Assembly: GCA_027922465.2 (NCBI GenBank)
Contig: BQMF02000165.1
Span: forward strand, 62,001 to 126,000
Length of the DNA: 64,000 nucleotides
Origin: Turritopsis dohrnii
Lineage: Eukaryota > Cnidaria > Hydrozoa > Anthoathecata > Oceaniidae
Reading direction: 5' to 3'
Numbering within the stretch: the first letter of the stretch is position 1; every line of letters begins with the position of its first letter. Positions 42,000 through 54,089 of this stretch are shown one piece after another. Position numbers and translations under genes: made by a program. The notes under the pieces are model-generated. The model was not told the DNA's origin and did no database searches. It saw only the letters and a list, made by a program, of their open reading frames with translations.

Positions 42000-44900
42000 C
42001 ATACAACCACCCACACGTGTACAAACAAACACTCGGACATTTATAAAAGAAAACAAAAGCAAGAATAAAAATATAACAGAAGCTTATCTCTTTCACTCTG
42101 TTCACAAAATATTGAGAACTTCTTTACGATCTTTTTCATCTTTAATTTCTTTTAAATCCAAGAAACTTTGAAATCTAAGTGGGTTACTGCGCTGGCATTT
42201 TGAAGACGTGTACGGTACGATTGGTATTTCAAACACCTCGATAGCAAAAAGATAACGCAAGGTGTGAGTGGTGGGACCTAAAACATATGACGTTTTGCTC
42301 AAGACAGGAAAATGCCGATGTTGTTGGATAAAAAGATTCATATTTAGAGAGTCATATTTCGAATAAATACACCGAGAAAAAAACATATCAATGTTCCCAA
42401 CATAGAACTTAAAACATAAAAACTAGTTTCATGTTTGTTTACATTCCAACATTATTTTACCCAATCTGATTTCTTTGTGTTTTTTCAATAAAACACACCC
42501 TTTCCCTTGCCATTGTCATAGTTTCATCTCTGTTGCTATTTCTTCAATTTTTAAACATGTGCTCAGTCTCTTCAGTTGGCAATATCACATCATTGACATC
42601 ATTTGTTCCAGTTGAAAAAGCCTTACAGAGTTTTTGTTCTTCTAGATGGGCCATTCCAGCCCAAATGAACTTACAGCCAAAATTTCAGCCCCAAAGCTCA
42701 AAGCGTTCTCAAGATATCGCATTTTAAATTTTACGGTCCTGACCGAAAATTTGAAAAATTGGACTTTGTTCTCTAAGGGATTGTTATTAGAGTGTGGAAC
42801 CAATTGTTCCTGATTCTAAACATGGAATTCTGAAGAACTCAAAAGAAATGATAAGATGAATACTTTTTACAAAATTTTATGGCATTTTAGAAATCATTCA
42901 AATTTCGTGGAAATGGGGTTCAGGGAGCAAAAATCAATTTTTTACTAATTTCAAGTAATTCTATTTTAGGAAGAAAACAAACATTACAAATGAATATATC
43001 TAAAGAAAGCTATGCAAGGATAAAGGTTTGAAAGAAAGAAAAAATAGAAAATTACTACTCATACATCATTTTACGAGGGGCCAAAGTACTGATTTCAATC
43101 AGTTTCCTAAAAACTGAAGCTGGCTCACAACTTTTGATATCTTTCTTGAACCTATGGCGGCAAACTATTATTTCCTGAAAGTAGACCCTAAGTAGTGTTT
43201 GAATTTGGTAACAAGAGGCATTAAATGTTTTACCATTACAATTTATGATTCTCTGAAAATGGCACAAAATCAAAACTTGAAATTAGTGGCAACTTTTGAC
43301 CAAAAATTTAACAATGTGGGGAGGGTTCAATCAAAAAACATTTTAACCACTTAAAATTTCATCTTTTGGCATGCAAATGAAGTGATATAGGGTTTTAAAT
43401 ATAGAAAACATTTGATTGAAATCCCAGGAAGAATTTTGAAGCCCATCTGATTGCAGTTTTTCATACAACAACATAAAAATAAAACCTTCTTAATGAGAAA
43501 ATTGAGCAACTTTACTTGTAATAACATCCTATTCATTAGTATCAAAACAATAGCCTCTTGCAGTAAAACTTGTGCTTGGCAGGGAAATGTTCAACACATA
43601 TCTTTTCTGAGAGGCCTAAAATACTATTGTTCAAGTTTATAGGGTGCATAAACTTCATCATTACATCATTACGTTCACTTGAAACATTGTGCTACACCAA
43701 TAAACCAGACAATATCATAGATGCAAGCATAGAAAGATCCAGGAAGAACGTGATCAACACAATGAATGGCATTGAAACCTGATGCATTAATATTTGTTTC
43801 TGAAACTCGAGATACTTCACTCATATTTTCCCTAGGAATAAAGCAATAGTTGAATCGAAAATCTTCAACTGTTCCATATTCTGAAAGTCAAGAGACAAGT
43901 CATTTTTGAAACAAATGTAAATCAGCTTTAGATACAAAAAACACTGAATTCATGATACAGTTTGTGAATGTAAAACTCCATTGAAATACTTTGAGCTAAA
44001 CTGTCAAAGAGATTTAAAGCTTTCAGATCCTTTCACTCCCAACTAGATTTCCGGAGCCAAAAAATTGACTTTAGACCTCATCTGTTCAAATCAAAATATC
44101 TCAAGAACTAAAGCTATGGCTATGAAACTTTCACCCTTTTTTACTAATAGAATAAGGAAAATTTTGAAAAAAAAAAATCTATGACGTCATCAACAGGTCA
44201 CGTGATCAAAAAACTAGAAAAATTAATTTTGAAAAAACGCAATTTTTAAGATTCAAATAGTAATATAAATAAAAACTTTAGGTTGACAAAAAATACTACT
44301 GATTATGAAAGTATATCTAATAAACTACCAGTCAACAAAAGAATTAGGAAAAATGGTGGAACACAAAAATCACAATGGTAAATTTTCTAAAACCCCTCAA
44401 AACGGTGAATTCATGGCTTTTGTCTGCTCAACTGCAAATATCTCAAGAAGTAATAAAGCTATCCCCATGAAACTTTGATCTTGTCTTGCTTAAAGTAAAT
44501 GCAATATATCAGCCAAATTTATTATGATATCACAATGATGTCACGAGACAGAAAACCGAGGAAAAAATGTTGAAAAATCATTTGTGCGGGGTTTGCCTTT
44601 TCGGCAAAACATAAACAAATAAAATGGACTATAAACATACTAGAAACACAGAAAAGACTGCTAAATCATATGTAAGAAAGTCTAGTTCAGAAGTTTATAC
44701 ACTATAGTCAATTTTTGTCAAAGCAACCATCAGGGTGTAAACCTGGCTCGGAGGGACAATAGGGCGATGGGCTGACAGGCCAAAATTGAGATGTTGAGCT
44801 CACCTCTTGCAAATAAGGATCATGTGGATTTTTTGTAACTTTAGGGCGCATATTTTCAGAATTTTGGGGATAGGTTTGATAAATCAGCAGCTTTAATACC

Positions 44901-45350
44901 GATTTGGTGTCTTTGAATAGGATCCGGGAGTAAATATCGATAAAAATAGGCAAAATTTCGCCGAAAATACCGTTTTTCGGCAATTTTTTAAAGATTTTTT
45001 CTTATAACAAATTGAAAAATACCAGAAACTATTATCTAAGACTTGTTGTCAACTTTATGGACCTACACTTTGAATCAAAACTCCATATAATCACTTTGAA
45101 AGTTGTCAGGGGGAATACATTTTACAAATATTGCCAAAAATTTATGAAATTTCCCATTTTTTTGGAGATTTTTTGAAGATTTTCTCACATGACAGATTAA
45201 AGACGACCACTGTCTACTTAATTGATCTAAATCATGAAATAACGCTACAAAATATTCTGCTTGGGTGCTACCAGTGGGTCGATAAAGGTAATAAATGTAC
45301 CAAAAAATATAAAAGATGGCAATTTTTTGGAATTCTGTAAAGTTTTGTGC
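42000..45350. other. Gene-poor repeat-derived stretch
   Basis: Diverged direct repeats occur about 340 bp apart: AAATATCTCAAGAACTAAAG.CTAT...ATGAAACTTT at 44092 and 44432, each followed by a GATGTCA/GACGTCA phrase; a related phrase lies at about 42700. 44700-45330 carries GGTGTAAACCTGGCTCGGAGG and pairs of AGATTTTTT phrases. The short open frames on both strands have no family features. Probably interiors of old DNA elements. Confidence 0.4.
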
Positions 45351-45361
45351 CATAGCAATAC

Positions 45362-45460
45362 AGCTGAACCCTTATCATTCAAAGTCTTTCTAAATCGAAT
45401 GATTTCATGGTTCATTCACCTATTATTTCTACGCAAATGAACCACTGTAATTCGAATGTT
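45362..45460 (+). repeat. pogo/Tigger-type terminal sequence
   Basis: A TA-flanked CAGCTGAACCCTTATCATTC at 45362 and TCTAAATCGAATGATTTC, GTAATTCGAATGTTTC match the left-end style of pogo/Tigger elements. No right end was paired. Confidence 0.45.
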
Positions 45461-46139
45461 TCATAAATCGAGCATCTTTTTTTATCCTGATGGACTTATT
45501 GCTAAAGAAGCACATTATCATCATGTATCTTGTTACCGAATTTTTGCTAAGTTATACAAAAAGAAAATGCCAGATACCGAGTATTATATAAACAGATATT
45601 CTGAAGTGTGGGAGGCATTGATTGAGCCTCTTGATAATACCAAGATTGAAGTTTTCAAAAACATACAAAGTTAATGTGAAAACGATTTAGAAAGGAAGAA
45701 CTTGAAGCGCAAAGTGGAGACAAAAACCGAAATGCTTTCGTTCCTAAATGTTGGCAAGGAACTTCTTATGTACTCAACATCCTTAAAATATGAAGACTTG
45801 GTGGTTGCTCACTATGAGACTACAAAAACAATAGAGCAGTTACAAAAACTAGTGGACGTGGAGAAGTCAATCAAAAACACAGCATTATTTCTTAGGAAAG
45901 AAATTGCTGATACTTCATATCAAATGACATGGCCTCCAACAGCAGAAAAAAACATTTTCTTTAAGATTTATTATATATTTTCTATTCAATTCATTGTCTC
46001 TGTCCTTCTCTCAATAATAATGTCACCTCAGCATCAACCTCATACCCAGGCTATTTTTTCTTTAGACAATACAAAAAGTTTTGGTATGTCATCATTCAAT
46101 AAATTCATAGAAATAAATGAGCTTGTTAATAAGAACTAG
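45456..46139 (+). pseudogene. Decayed transposon-associated gene (AHYHHVSCYRIF...MTWPP family)
   Basis: LIAKEAHYHHVSCYRIFAKL and NRYSEVWEALIEPLDN are followed by a stop. In another frame come ERKNLKRKVE, LNVGKELLMYSTSLKYEDLV, KSIKNTALFLRKEIADTSYQ and MTWPPTAE. The pattern (AHxHxxCYR..., then ...LxFxxNGxxLLxYPxSL... and AxxLRxEI...MxWPP) is shared by many transposon-related genes in cnidarians and fish; this is from memory of the pattern. A stop at 45674 and a frame change mark decay. Confidence 0.45.
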
Positions 46140-46380
46140 GTTGTTGAGCATGGCGAGTGTGAGTGGTGATTATGATTGTAAAAATTTTAAGATTTTTATA
46201 GTAATAACTTAATTTCTGCAGATTTTGAGACCCATGTTCTTTCATGATTATTTATCAGCATGTCATTCTGCATCAGAATCACAAAAAAATTAGGGGGTAC
46301 GAAAGCAATTTCAAACACTGCATACATGAGCCTTATCACACATTACCTGGTACTTTAAGGCATGAACTTTATTATCATGC

Positions 46381-47140
46381 ACAGTTGACTCTCGATAACT
46401 TGAATACCCGGAAACTCAAACATGTCAGTAGATCAAACTTTTTCTCGAGTCCCTTGGACCTATATATCAACCTTTTTCAGGCAAAAGGTACCTGGAAAAA
46501 TAAAACTTACCTAAAACTTTACCTGAAACACTCGAAAACCTGAACATTTTGGTAGGTCGAACAAAATTTTCAGTCCATATGACAACTCCCTCTCGATAAC
46601 TTGAACTTTTATCTTGCTTTTTCACTTTTTTGCAAAAACCAATAGAATATTTTTTATTTTTAAAAAGCGCATGTTCAAATGTTTCGAATTTTAAAAAAGC
46701 AAAAGAAAGCATCTTAAACGTCAAAATCAATTTTGAATATTGTGTGGGCTGTGAAGTAGAAAAAATGGCAACAGTTAAGCGAAGGCTGGACAACAAGCCT
46801 ATAGGCATAAAATGCAAGGCATTAAAGAAGGATTTAGAGAAAGTCATGAAAAACAAAAAAGAAGTAGCCATGAAATTCAAAAAAACACTATCAAAATGGG
46901 TAAAGAATAAGAAGAAACTGACCATTCTTTGGAGAAAGTGATGTCTTCTCAACGCAAAGGTACGCAATGTGGAAACCATTAGTTCGAAGATGAAAAAACT
47001 TTTCATTTTCAAATGTATCTATTTAACACGGGTTATGTATGTAGTTGCTGTTATTCAAATGTGTCATCATTCATTTTTCATTTTTTTATCGTTTTACCTA
47101 ACCTTTCGAAAACTTGAACTCTTGATAGGTCGGACTTTTT
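46381..47140 (+). pseudogene. 3'-truncated pogo/Tigger element with N-terminal HTH
   Basis: The left end CAGTTGACTCTCGATAACTT (46381) is a Tigger-type terminus, and further TCGATAACTTGAAC phrases follow. An ATG at 46765 gives MATVKRRLDNKPIGIKCKAL, then KKDLEKVMKNKKEVAMKFKK and LSKWVKNKKKL. This is the CENP-B/pogo N-terminal helix-turn-helix (KCKALKDLEKG..NKDVA.KFGV..NTLS.WVKNK). The frame stops at 46939-46941, before any DDE domain, and no right TIR follows. It is an N-terminal remnant. Confidence 0.7.
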
Positions 47141-48227
47141 GCTAGGTCCCATAAATGCAAAGAACTTTTCTTTGTTATATAATACTACTATCAAGACCAA
47201 TATCAAGATATCGTCGATCAAACATTTTAGTGATGTGAAAGCTCTGCTTGTTACCCCTTCGTCAATGTCATTGACCATAAAAGTTCAACACTGGAATTAT
47301 GAACCGAAAAACTTTTTATTTGGAAGATCTGAAATACATCAAAATATTCATAATAAATCTTTCACGATATGATATATGCAGCAGTAAAAATAAATAGTGC
47401 GTACTGGTCAAAAAGATTAAAATCGCAGTAACTGTTTATGGTATCCAAACCCCAATGTAAATAAAAGCCTAACGCGAAAGTCGTAAAAGTGTCAAAACGT
47501 GAATTGTAAACAATTGCGATTTTCTTTACGAACCCAGAACGTCATAATTAAGAACCATGATATTCATTTTTCTTCAATCGCTTATTATTAGAAAATATTA
47601 ATACTATAAGAAAAACAAAACAAACAAACAAAAAAGTTCTAAAGCGTACTTACCCTAAAAACTCTAATATATGTGACTGTCCAGGGGATTTTAATAACAA
47701 ATGATAAAACGTTATATAGTTACATAACGATATTCTTTTTTGTAATAACGTTACTTTATAACGTTATATCGTTATGCATAATGATATAACGTTATGCATA
47801 ATGATATAATGCTACAACATAACGATAAAACGTTATGAAAACAGTTTGTAGCAGAAAGTAATCACCATGAAATTTCTTTCAGATTTTTCAGTTTACAACA
47901 CTTTGATTTAAACTAAATGGAAGACTTCTCCATTTCTGAAGTAAACAATTAATTCGTACTCCGGTCAATTTAATATATGGGTTGTTTTTCAACTCTTTCT
48001 CTGGTAGCTGTGATAGTGTGTTTTGAATTTCAGGGAAGGATGTATTATCTTAGAAAATTATTTCATTTACAATGCTATCAAACAAAACAAGATAACTATA
48101 TAAAACCAAAATGTGATTTCAGCCAAAGCATCAGAGAGTTTATATCAAATGTTTATATTCATGAACAGTCAGTATTCTATTAAAATTTATTTTGTATTAC
48201 TGAAGTTACCATCCTGTAAAAAGATTC

Positions 48228-48261
48228 GTGAATAAATAAATAAATAAATAAATAAATAATG
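48228..48261 (+). repeat. (AAAT)n microsatellite, possible LINE tail
   Basis: About eight AATA units follow ATCCTGTAAAAAGATTCGTG, a phrase that resembles the 3' end of a retrotransposon. No RT sequence was recognised upstream. Confidence 0.55.
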
Positions 48262-49052
48262 CTTTTGAAAATGTAGATGCAATGCAATGCAAATAAAAGA
48301 TCTTCCTAATGTTTTTCTCATGGGTAGCATGAAGATGAAGCCAAATTTAAATGTTTAAGAAACTTCCCATAAAGAGTATGTATGCAGCCCTCCAAGATCT
48401 TAACAAAAATATTAATGCGTTGCGATCTAAAAAAAGTTTCACAAAGGAAATTCTGGTTGAAAACTTTCCCTGAGTGAAAATACATCTTCTTGAAATACAA
48501 GATTTCCCCCAGGGATTGCAATAGCAATCCTGTCGAACAACTTAAAATAGAATTCTATTTGTAGTAGCTTATGAACTTACTAACGTATCTTTTATTTGTA
48601 ACTGAATGAGAACCAGGTAATCAGTTAATGTTAATATGCAAACAAGTCAAAAGAAACTGAACGAAGCAATACATGTTTGATTGATTGTATTCGTATTAAA
48701 TTTTGTTAAATTGATTTTTTCCCTGTTTTTCTTAACTAATTTTTACCAGATGCAATAGATTCAGGAGATTATTTTTTCTATGTAACATAAATGGGATAGT
48801 TTTAAAGCACAAATGTTCTGGGTGTTTCCTGTCGTGCGTTTTTAAACAAGAGACAAATTTATTCGCAACAATACCAACTGTAATAAACTCATTAGATTAT
48901 TTACTCTTTGAAACATAAACGGCATAATTTTAAAGTGCAATTCCTGTTCTGTTGCATGTCATGTAATTTCTAATAAATAAGAGACGAAACAATCATATCG
49001 TTTTGTAACTATAACGATAAAACGTTATAACGTTACTGATTAAAGATTATAA

Positions 49053-49173
49053 CCCAGTAGGCAAAATCGTCAAAAAATCACTGTGACGGTGAGCATTTTT
49101 ATTGAATTCGGGTGTAAATTTCTATAGAAATGCACTCCTTCGCAGAGATTTTTTAATAAATGTGCCGGCTGGG
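49053..49173. mobile_element. Short MITE with CCCAG...GCC ends
   Basis: CCCAGTAGGCAAAA at the left faces TGTGCCGGCTGGG at the right, an imperfect inverted repeat of about 11 bp; length is about 120 bp. The ends resemble the CCCGCTGGG terminus at 609-619. No certain duplication. Confidence 0.5.
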
Positions 49174-49299
49174 AATGTTACAAAAACGATATTATCTTTT
49201 CAGTGATAACGTTATAACGTTACTTGAGTATCATATTAACATTGCAGAAGAACCATAAATATCGTTATTTCTTTTGTTCTTTTTAACCATAAAACCATA

Positions 49300-49800
49300 G
49301 TGTCCTCCACCCCCCTGGTCCCCCCCAAGCAAAGGCCTCCCCCTAGGGTCAGCCTTTCCCCCCTCAAGCAAAGTATTTTGAACCCTTAATGTAGATGTAA
49401 ACCATGATCAATATATATGCATACGGGTATATAAAATGTTTTTTTCTCTTCTTTGTAGGCTATGCTCTCTTCCTCTCTCAAAACTTCTCAAAAATATCAA
49501 GTCTCACTTTCTGAATGTGAAAAAATGGGCTGTCTAAAATAGTCTTGTGTTCAATGTGAGTTAGATTTCAAAGCAATATAAACAATATCAAATCAATATA
49601 AACAAACTTTGCAAATAATGAAGAAAATATGAACAGTTAAAAATGATCCCCCCAAAGGAAAAGCTTCCCCCACAAAATACTTTCCCCCCCTCAAGAAATG
49701 CAAAATTTGCTATTGTTTCTTGATCTTGCAAACAATCGAAACATTTGAAACGATCAAAATGCAATAAGGTATCTTTCCTCTTATACCAATCATAGAAAAA
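49300..49800. other. C-tract repeat stretch
   Basis: CCCCCCTCAAGCAAAGTATTTTG (49356-49378) and an inverted-type phrase CAAAATACTTTCCCCCCCTC (49673-49692) frame non-coding DNA. Probably another MITE. No gene. Confidence 0.4.
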
Positions 49801-50216
49801 TATTAACCGTGGTCTGGCACACTTTGATCAGTGTTCTCCTTTTAAAAATACCATGTGTGCGGTAAAACGCACTCGTAAAATCTCCTACGCGTGTGATTTG
49901 TACCTTATCAATGTGATCACACGTTGCTTGAATTTTATGCGTGCGATCTGATTTTTTACGTGATTGGAAAATATGCCTCCTTTTAATAACTTTGAAAACC
50001 AATAAGTAATACTATTGCGTAATAATATTTGTTTGTTTCTACGGATTATTAAGAAACAAAAGGATAATTTATAACTCGGAAAGTGAGATAGAATAACTTA
50101 ATAAAAGTACGTTCTTAATTCGTAATATAATATGAGGAGAAAAATTGGCACGATGCATTTAGGAAAAATTTTTTTTCTCTGTATTACTTTTTAAAACTTC
50201 TGCATAACTTTTACAA

Positions 50217-50475
50217 CTAAAACATGTCCATCTCATTATCACTCTGGCTCTCATCTTCACTATTATTCATATTCGTTATTTGACTCATCACTATCTTCAT
50301 CAGTTGGTCCAGTTCTGTCATCTTCATCAACGGTGATCTTCTTACGTTGACGTTCATTATCGTCGAGTTGCAGTTTCCTCTTTTTCTGCAAATGAATATC
50401 AACTGCGCGCTCGATAAGATCTGCTCGCTCATAATCGGACCAAATAGAGTCGTTGCACTTGATATTCATTGCCAT
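50217..50475 (-). pseudogene. Acidic/basic protein fragment inside the outer element
   Basis: ATG at 50475 gives MAMNIKCNDSIWSDYERADL, IERAVDIHLQKKRKLQLDDN and an acidic tail TGPTDEDSDESNNEYE. A +1 shift near 50265 would continue with SEDESQSDNEMDMF. No known domain. It may be the last piece of the outer element's own gene or of a captured gene. Confidence 0.35.
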
Positions 50476-50813
50476 TTCAACAAAAACTTATTGAATGAAA
50501 TAAATAGAAGACTTTCGTTCGATCGCACATGGCACGTCTTTGCAAGTCGAACAATATATAAGGGCACGTGACATTGAAGAAAATGTATGAGAAAAAATAT
50601 TATACTCTGGAAATCATTTCTAAATAGAAACCAGGTTACTGTAATAAATTCCGCGGCATTTGACTTTTCACTTGTTGAAAATCATACGTTATGCCCACGA
50701 ACAAAGGATTTTTCACACGGTGATGACAAATTGGCGCGTGCGATCAAATGTACGCCTAGGACTTTTTACGCGTGTGACAGCGTGTGGGTCTTGGTCACCA
50801 ATTTGTCCCGAAA

Positions 50814-53800
50814 CCGTACGTAACATGGTTTTTTGGTTTGACTCTTTCTCTAAAAGTAACTAGCTGTTCTTTTTCATGTAAAAACTTTCTCATTCAGGTA
50901 GAGTATTAGGGGCAATAATTGAATGTTGTTGGAAAAATTTGATTTTTTTAAAAATTAACAAGAAAATGCTAAAATTGACCGTACGTAACACCGGTTTTTA
51001 TAGGGATAAAAGTTCAATGACTGATATTTTCATGACTGAAGGTGTAATTTGCTATCTTTTTGGCATGGATTTGTAAAGATGCTTGTAATTAAATGGCAAA
51101 CATTTATTTTTTAATTATTTTTAATTTTGGCCGATGGATGGGAAAAATGACGACGGTCGAAAAAACATGCCGTACGTAACGCCCACCTTTGTAGGCCTAT
51201 ATTATTTCAGACCAAGGGTGTATTTCATTACTTTCTGAAATTTCAATTCTTTTGACTCCAGGTGTTTATGATTTGATTATTTTTTGGGGGGAGAAATATA
51301 TTTTTGATTGTTTTATTATCGAATTAAGGCTCGGAATTGGAAATTGACGATGAAAAACCGTACGTAACATTGACAATGCTGACCAACACAAGATTTTGTC
51401 AGCAAATTCATTTCTATTTTCTGAAACCTTGTATTGATAGACAATTTTGAAAAGCATCAGCATTTAATATATATATAGGTGCTGATCTTGAACCATGGAT
51501 TAAGTGTTACGTACGGTTTTCCCCTAAACTGTACGTAACGCGCAAATTAGAATATGGAGTTTGAGAAGTAGTCTTTTGTCGGTACCAGTCTATATTACTT
51601 GAAACTTATTCTATTAAGAGATTAAAGTCATTAGTAGGTATTTAGAACTTCTCTTTTTTGTTTAATAGCTGTTAGTATAATGAAAACAAGAAATAGAGTT
51701 AGAGAAATTAGAATTCCCCAGCGGTTGCTCTCACCTTTCAACCCAGAACCAAAGACATCAGCTCAGAGGGTCAGAGAATACAGAGAAAGGCAGAAGAATA
51801 AGAAAGATTATGATCATGAGAAAGTTAAAGAGGAGACTAGAAAGAGAGTGGCTGCAATCAGAGCAAAACTTGAAAAGTGTCCATTAGGGCGAAAATGCAA
51901 GGATGAATCATGCAAACTTCATCCTGACCGTGGAAGGAAACGCGCAAAGTTATGTCGAACTGATCGAGGACAGGCAACAAGAAGAAAAAACCAAAGGGAA
52001 ACAAAAGAAAAACTTTCTGTAAGTATATACATTTATTTATTAAATATTCAAGGTAATATGAACCTCCTTCCTCATCCTCTCCTTTCCACATAATTGCGGG
52101 TTTAATTATTTGTATTGTTTATTGTTGTTTGTTATAATGATTTGTCTTTTACAACATTTAAAACAGTATTTCAATTTTTTTAGGCACTTCAAGTGAAGAT
52201 GTCTGGTCTTGTCAATGAAAATAGACGACTCAAACGCCAACTATCTACTGGTGTTAACACTAGCAGCACGAGCAACAAAAGTACGGAAGATATTTCATTC
52301 ATACTCAAAAGTATGTCACCGAATTCAAAGCGAAAAACTATTAAAAGAATGGCTTCAACACCAGGCTACACTCCAGTCAAAAAGCGTTTGAGAGACTCAA
52401 ACATTAGGGTTAGGGAAGAACGTTTGTTTCAAGATGATGAAGAACCCCTTCGAGGTTTTGGAGAAGAAGTCATTAAGTTCATGCTGGACAATCAAAACTC
52501 TTTTGAGTGCCCTGACAAGAAAAATGATGAGATTCGCTTTCGCAGGGACACTCTTGAGATTTTGCATGAACGATTCATGATGGAAACTTTGATTGAATGT
52601 TCTCTTAGAAGCTTTACCCGCTATGTTCCGCCTAATATCAGGAAGCCAAAGCCTGAGGATTGGGCCAGTTTGTGTAAAACTTGTTTAAATCCTGAACTTA
52701 AAGTTGAGGCATTGAAAATGCCTCAAATCACATTAGATAAGTTGCTCGACTTCAATAATGATCAACTCAAAAGGTTAGAAGAAACCTTTTCTGTAACTAA
52801 GCTTATTACCTACAAGGAGTGGATATCTGAGCCTGTGACTCATAAAAAGACATCCACATCTAAACCTGATTCAACAAAAGAAAATGTTACAATCACTACC
52901 AAGTCCTGCAGAAGTGTGAAGGCTGTTAAGACTGCAAAGCCAAAAGTTTTCGTTAAAAAACTGGTCGCAGAAATTAAAGAATTGCAAGAACATAATGAAA
53001 GGAAAATTTCACAATTTCGACGCATTAAGAACATAAGAAAAATTGTTGAAAATGATGAAAATAAGGCCGCTATGCTAAAGAATACCACTTTAAGAATCTA
53101 TGTAATAATCAATCTGTTTTTGATCTTTGTTCAAAGTCTGTTAGGATTATGTATATAAAAAAGGCTAATTTATTTCATTATTTTTGAAGCATTTAAAATT
53201 TTAAAAATAATATTTTCATATTTATATAATATAAAATGATATAATTGACATACAATTATATCATTTTATCAACTATTTCCTTTTTCAACTTGAAATCCAA
53301 GATTTCTCTTCAGCGTTAGGGTTTTAATAGCATTTAACTGTACGTAACACAGAAAAGGTGCTGATACCTTAAATGTATTTTTGGGGTTACTTTCTGGAGT
53401 TATTTTTATCTAGGATGTTTAGAAAATACTTTAGCAGGTCATTTTTTCATTTAAAACTGCTCTTTCTATGTTTTACCAAAAAACGTTACGTACGGTTATA
53501 TTTGGTCTATACAGCTACGGAATCTTGGATCTATTTGAGTAGAGCATAGATATTCTGTATGAGTTTTTTTTTTTGTTTCACTATCTTAAGGACCTCTTTA
53601 TACTATTTTCAGGCCTTTACCCAATTTCATTTCATGATAAAGCATTAAAAATTTATTTGCAAAACTTTTATTTAGAATTTCCAAGCAATTTTTTGATTTT
53701 TTTCAAGAATATTTTCTGATTTAGCAATATATTCATAAGTTTTGTTGTTTTGTATCATGTCATATATGTTTTGGTAATGGTCTGTAGCAAAAATATGTTT

Positions 53801-53851
53801 CCTATCAAAATTTCAATGAGTTCACAGGGAAAAAACTGATGTTACGTACGG
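50814..53851. promoter_or_regulatory. Nine CCGTACGTAAC-type motifs flanking the bZIP-like gene
   Basis: Forward copies start at 50814, 50979, 51170, 51358, 51529 (CTGTACGTAAC) and 53338 (CTGTACGTAAC). Reverse copies (GTTACGTACGG) start at 51506, 53485 and 53841. None lies in the coding exons. The first abuts the left TIR. Forward copies dominate on the left and reverse copies on the right, as expected for subterminal binding sites of an element-encoded protein. The core TACGTA is palindromic. Confidence 0.8.
51680..53158 (+). CDS. bZIP-like protein of the 28-bp-TIR transposon, two exons (about 437 aa)
   Basis: Exon 1 is 51680-52018 (113 codons, GTAAGT donor). Exon 2 is 52184-53158 (after tttttttag). 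Both are phase 0. Exon 1 gives SAQRVREYRERQKNKKDYDH, a C-x4-C-x4-C-x4-H cluster (CPLGRKCKDESCKLH) and a basic region (RGRKRAKLCR, ATRRKNQRETKEKLS). Exon 2 continues with ALQVKMSGLVNENRRLKRQL, giving leucines at heptad spacing and asparagines, so the splice builds a bZIP-like unit. Then come FECPDKKNDEIRFRRDTLEI, LHERFMMETLIECSLRSFTR, YVPPNIRKPKPEDWASLCKT, CLNPELKVEAL and a Lys-rich coil. The PDKKD...LHxxF...CxTC pattern is shared by unnamed cnidarian proteins (from memory). The tail IYVIINLFLIFVQSLLGLCI is hydrophobic and may be read-through into an intron. It could bind the flanking TACGTA sites. Confidence 0.7.
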
Positions 53852-54089
53852 TTTAAAAAAATTAAAGGGTCCGCTTATGTCATAGGCTATAACTTTTTTT
53901 CTCTTTTAGCCACTGCCCGGCAAACTTAGGGTTTTACAGTCCATAGGTACGGGATCATTTTGACACAAAAGAATATTAAAAGTATTGACCTTTTTTTGGA
54001 AAAAAAATTTCATTTTTTTCGGGACAAATTGGTGACCAAGACCCGTGTGCCGTGTGATCGCACTCGTCAAAAGGAGAAGACTGTTTGAT

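Larger units (their letters stand above)
47700..49230. repeat. Element with ATAACGTTAT-rich ends
   Basis: Clusters of TAACGTTA/ATAACGTTAT palindromes lie at 47706-47840 (at least six) and at 49010-49032 and 49200-49222, separated by about 1.2 kb of non-coding DNA. The distribution suggests subterminal repeats of one element. The right cluster is itself split by a short MITE at about 49053. Confidence 0.5.
50786..54044. mobile_element. 3,259-bp DNA transposon with perfect 28-bp TIRs
   Basis: TIRs at 50786-50813 and 54017-54044 are perfect inverted copies (starting GGGTCTTGGTCACCAATTTG). GTGT flanks both ends (50782-50785, 54045-54048), compatible with a 4-bp duplication, though the local GTGT-rich context weakens that. 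Nine copies of a CCGTACGTAAC-type motif lie between the TIRs and the gene. The gene has a DNA-binding domain but no DDE motif was recognised. Superfamily is unassigned. Confidence 0.85.
49829..54083. mobile_element. DNA transposon with CAGTGTTCTCC end and 6-bp TSD, hosting another transposon
   Basis: The left end CAGTGTTCTCCTTTT (49829-49843) pairs with AAAAGGAGAAGACTG at the right (54069-54083), one mismatch in 15. TTTGAT flanks both ends exactly (49823-49828 and 54084-54089). Subterminal GTGTGATC/CGCACTCG phrases occur at both ends. Without the nested element it would be about 1 kb, so it is non-autonomous or internally deleted. The duplication length equals that of the 15-21 kb element, and both TIRs begin with CAG. 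Confidence 0.8.

Noticed and set aside
42102..43642. Several 60-95-codon frames on both strands
   Set aside because: No recognisable motifs, no splice-consistent neighbours and overlap with repeat-like phrases.
46467..47012. Minus-strand frame of 181 codons
   Set aside because: Phe/Leu-rich antisense of the Lys-rich pogo HTH and terminal sequence; low-complexity composition.
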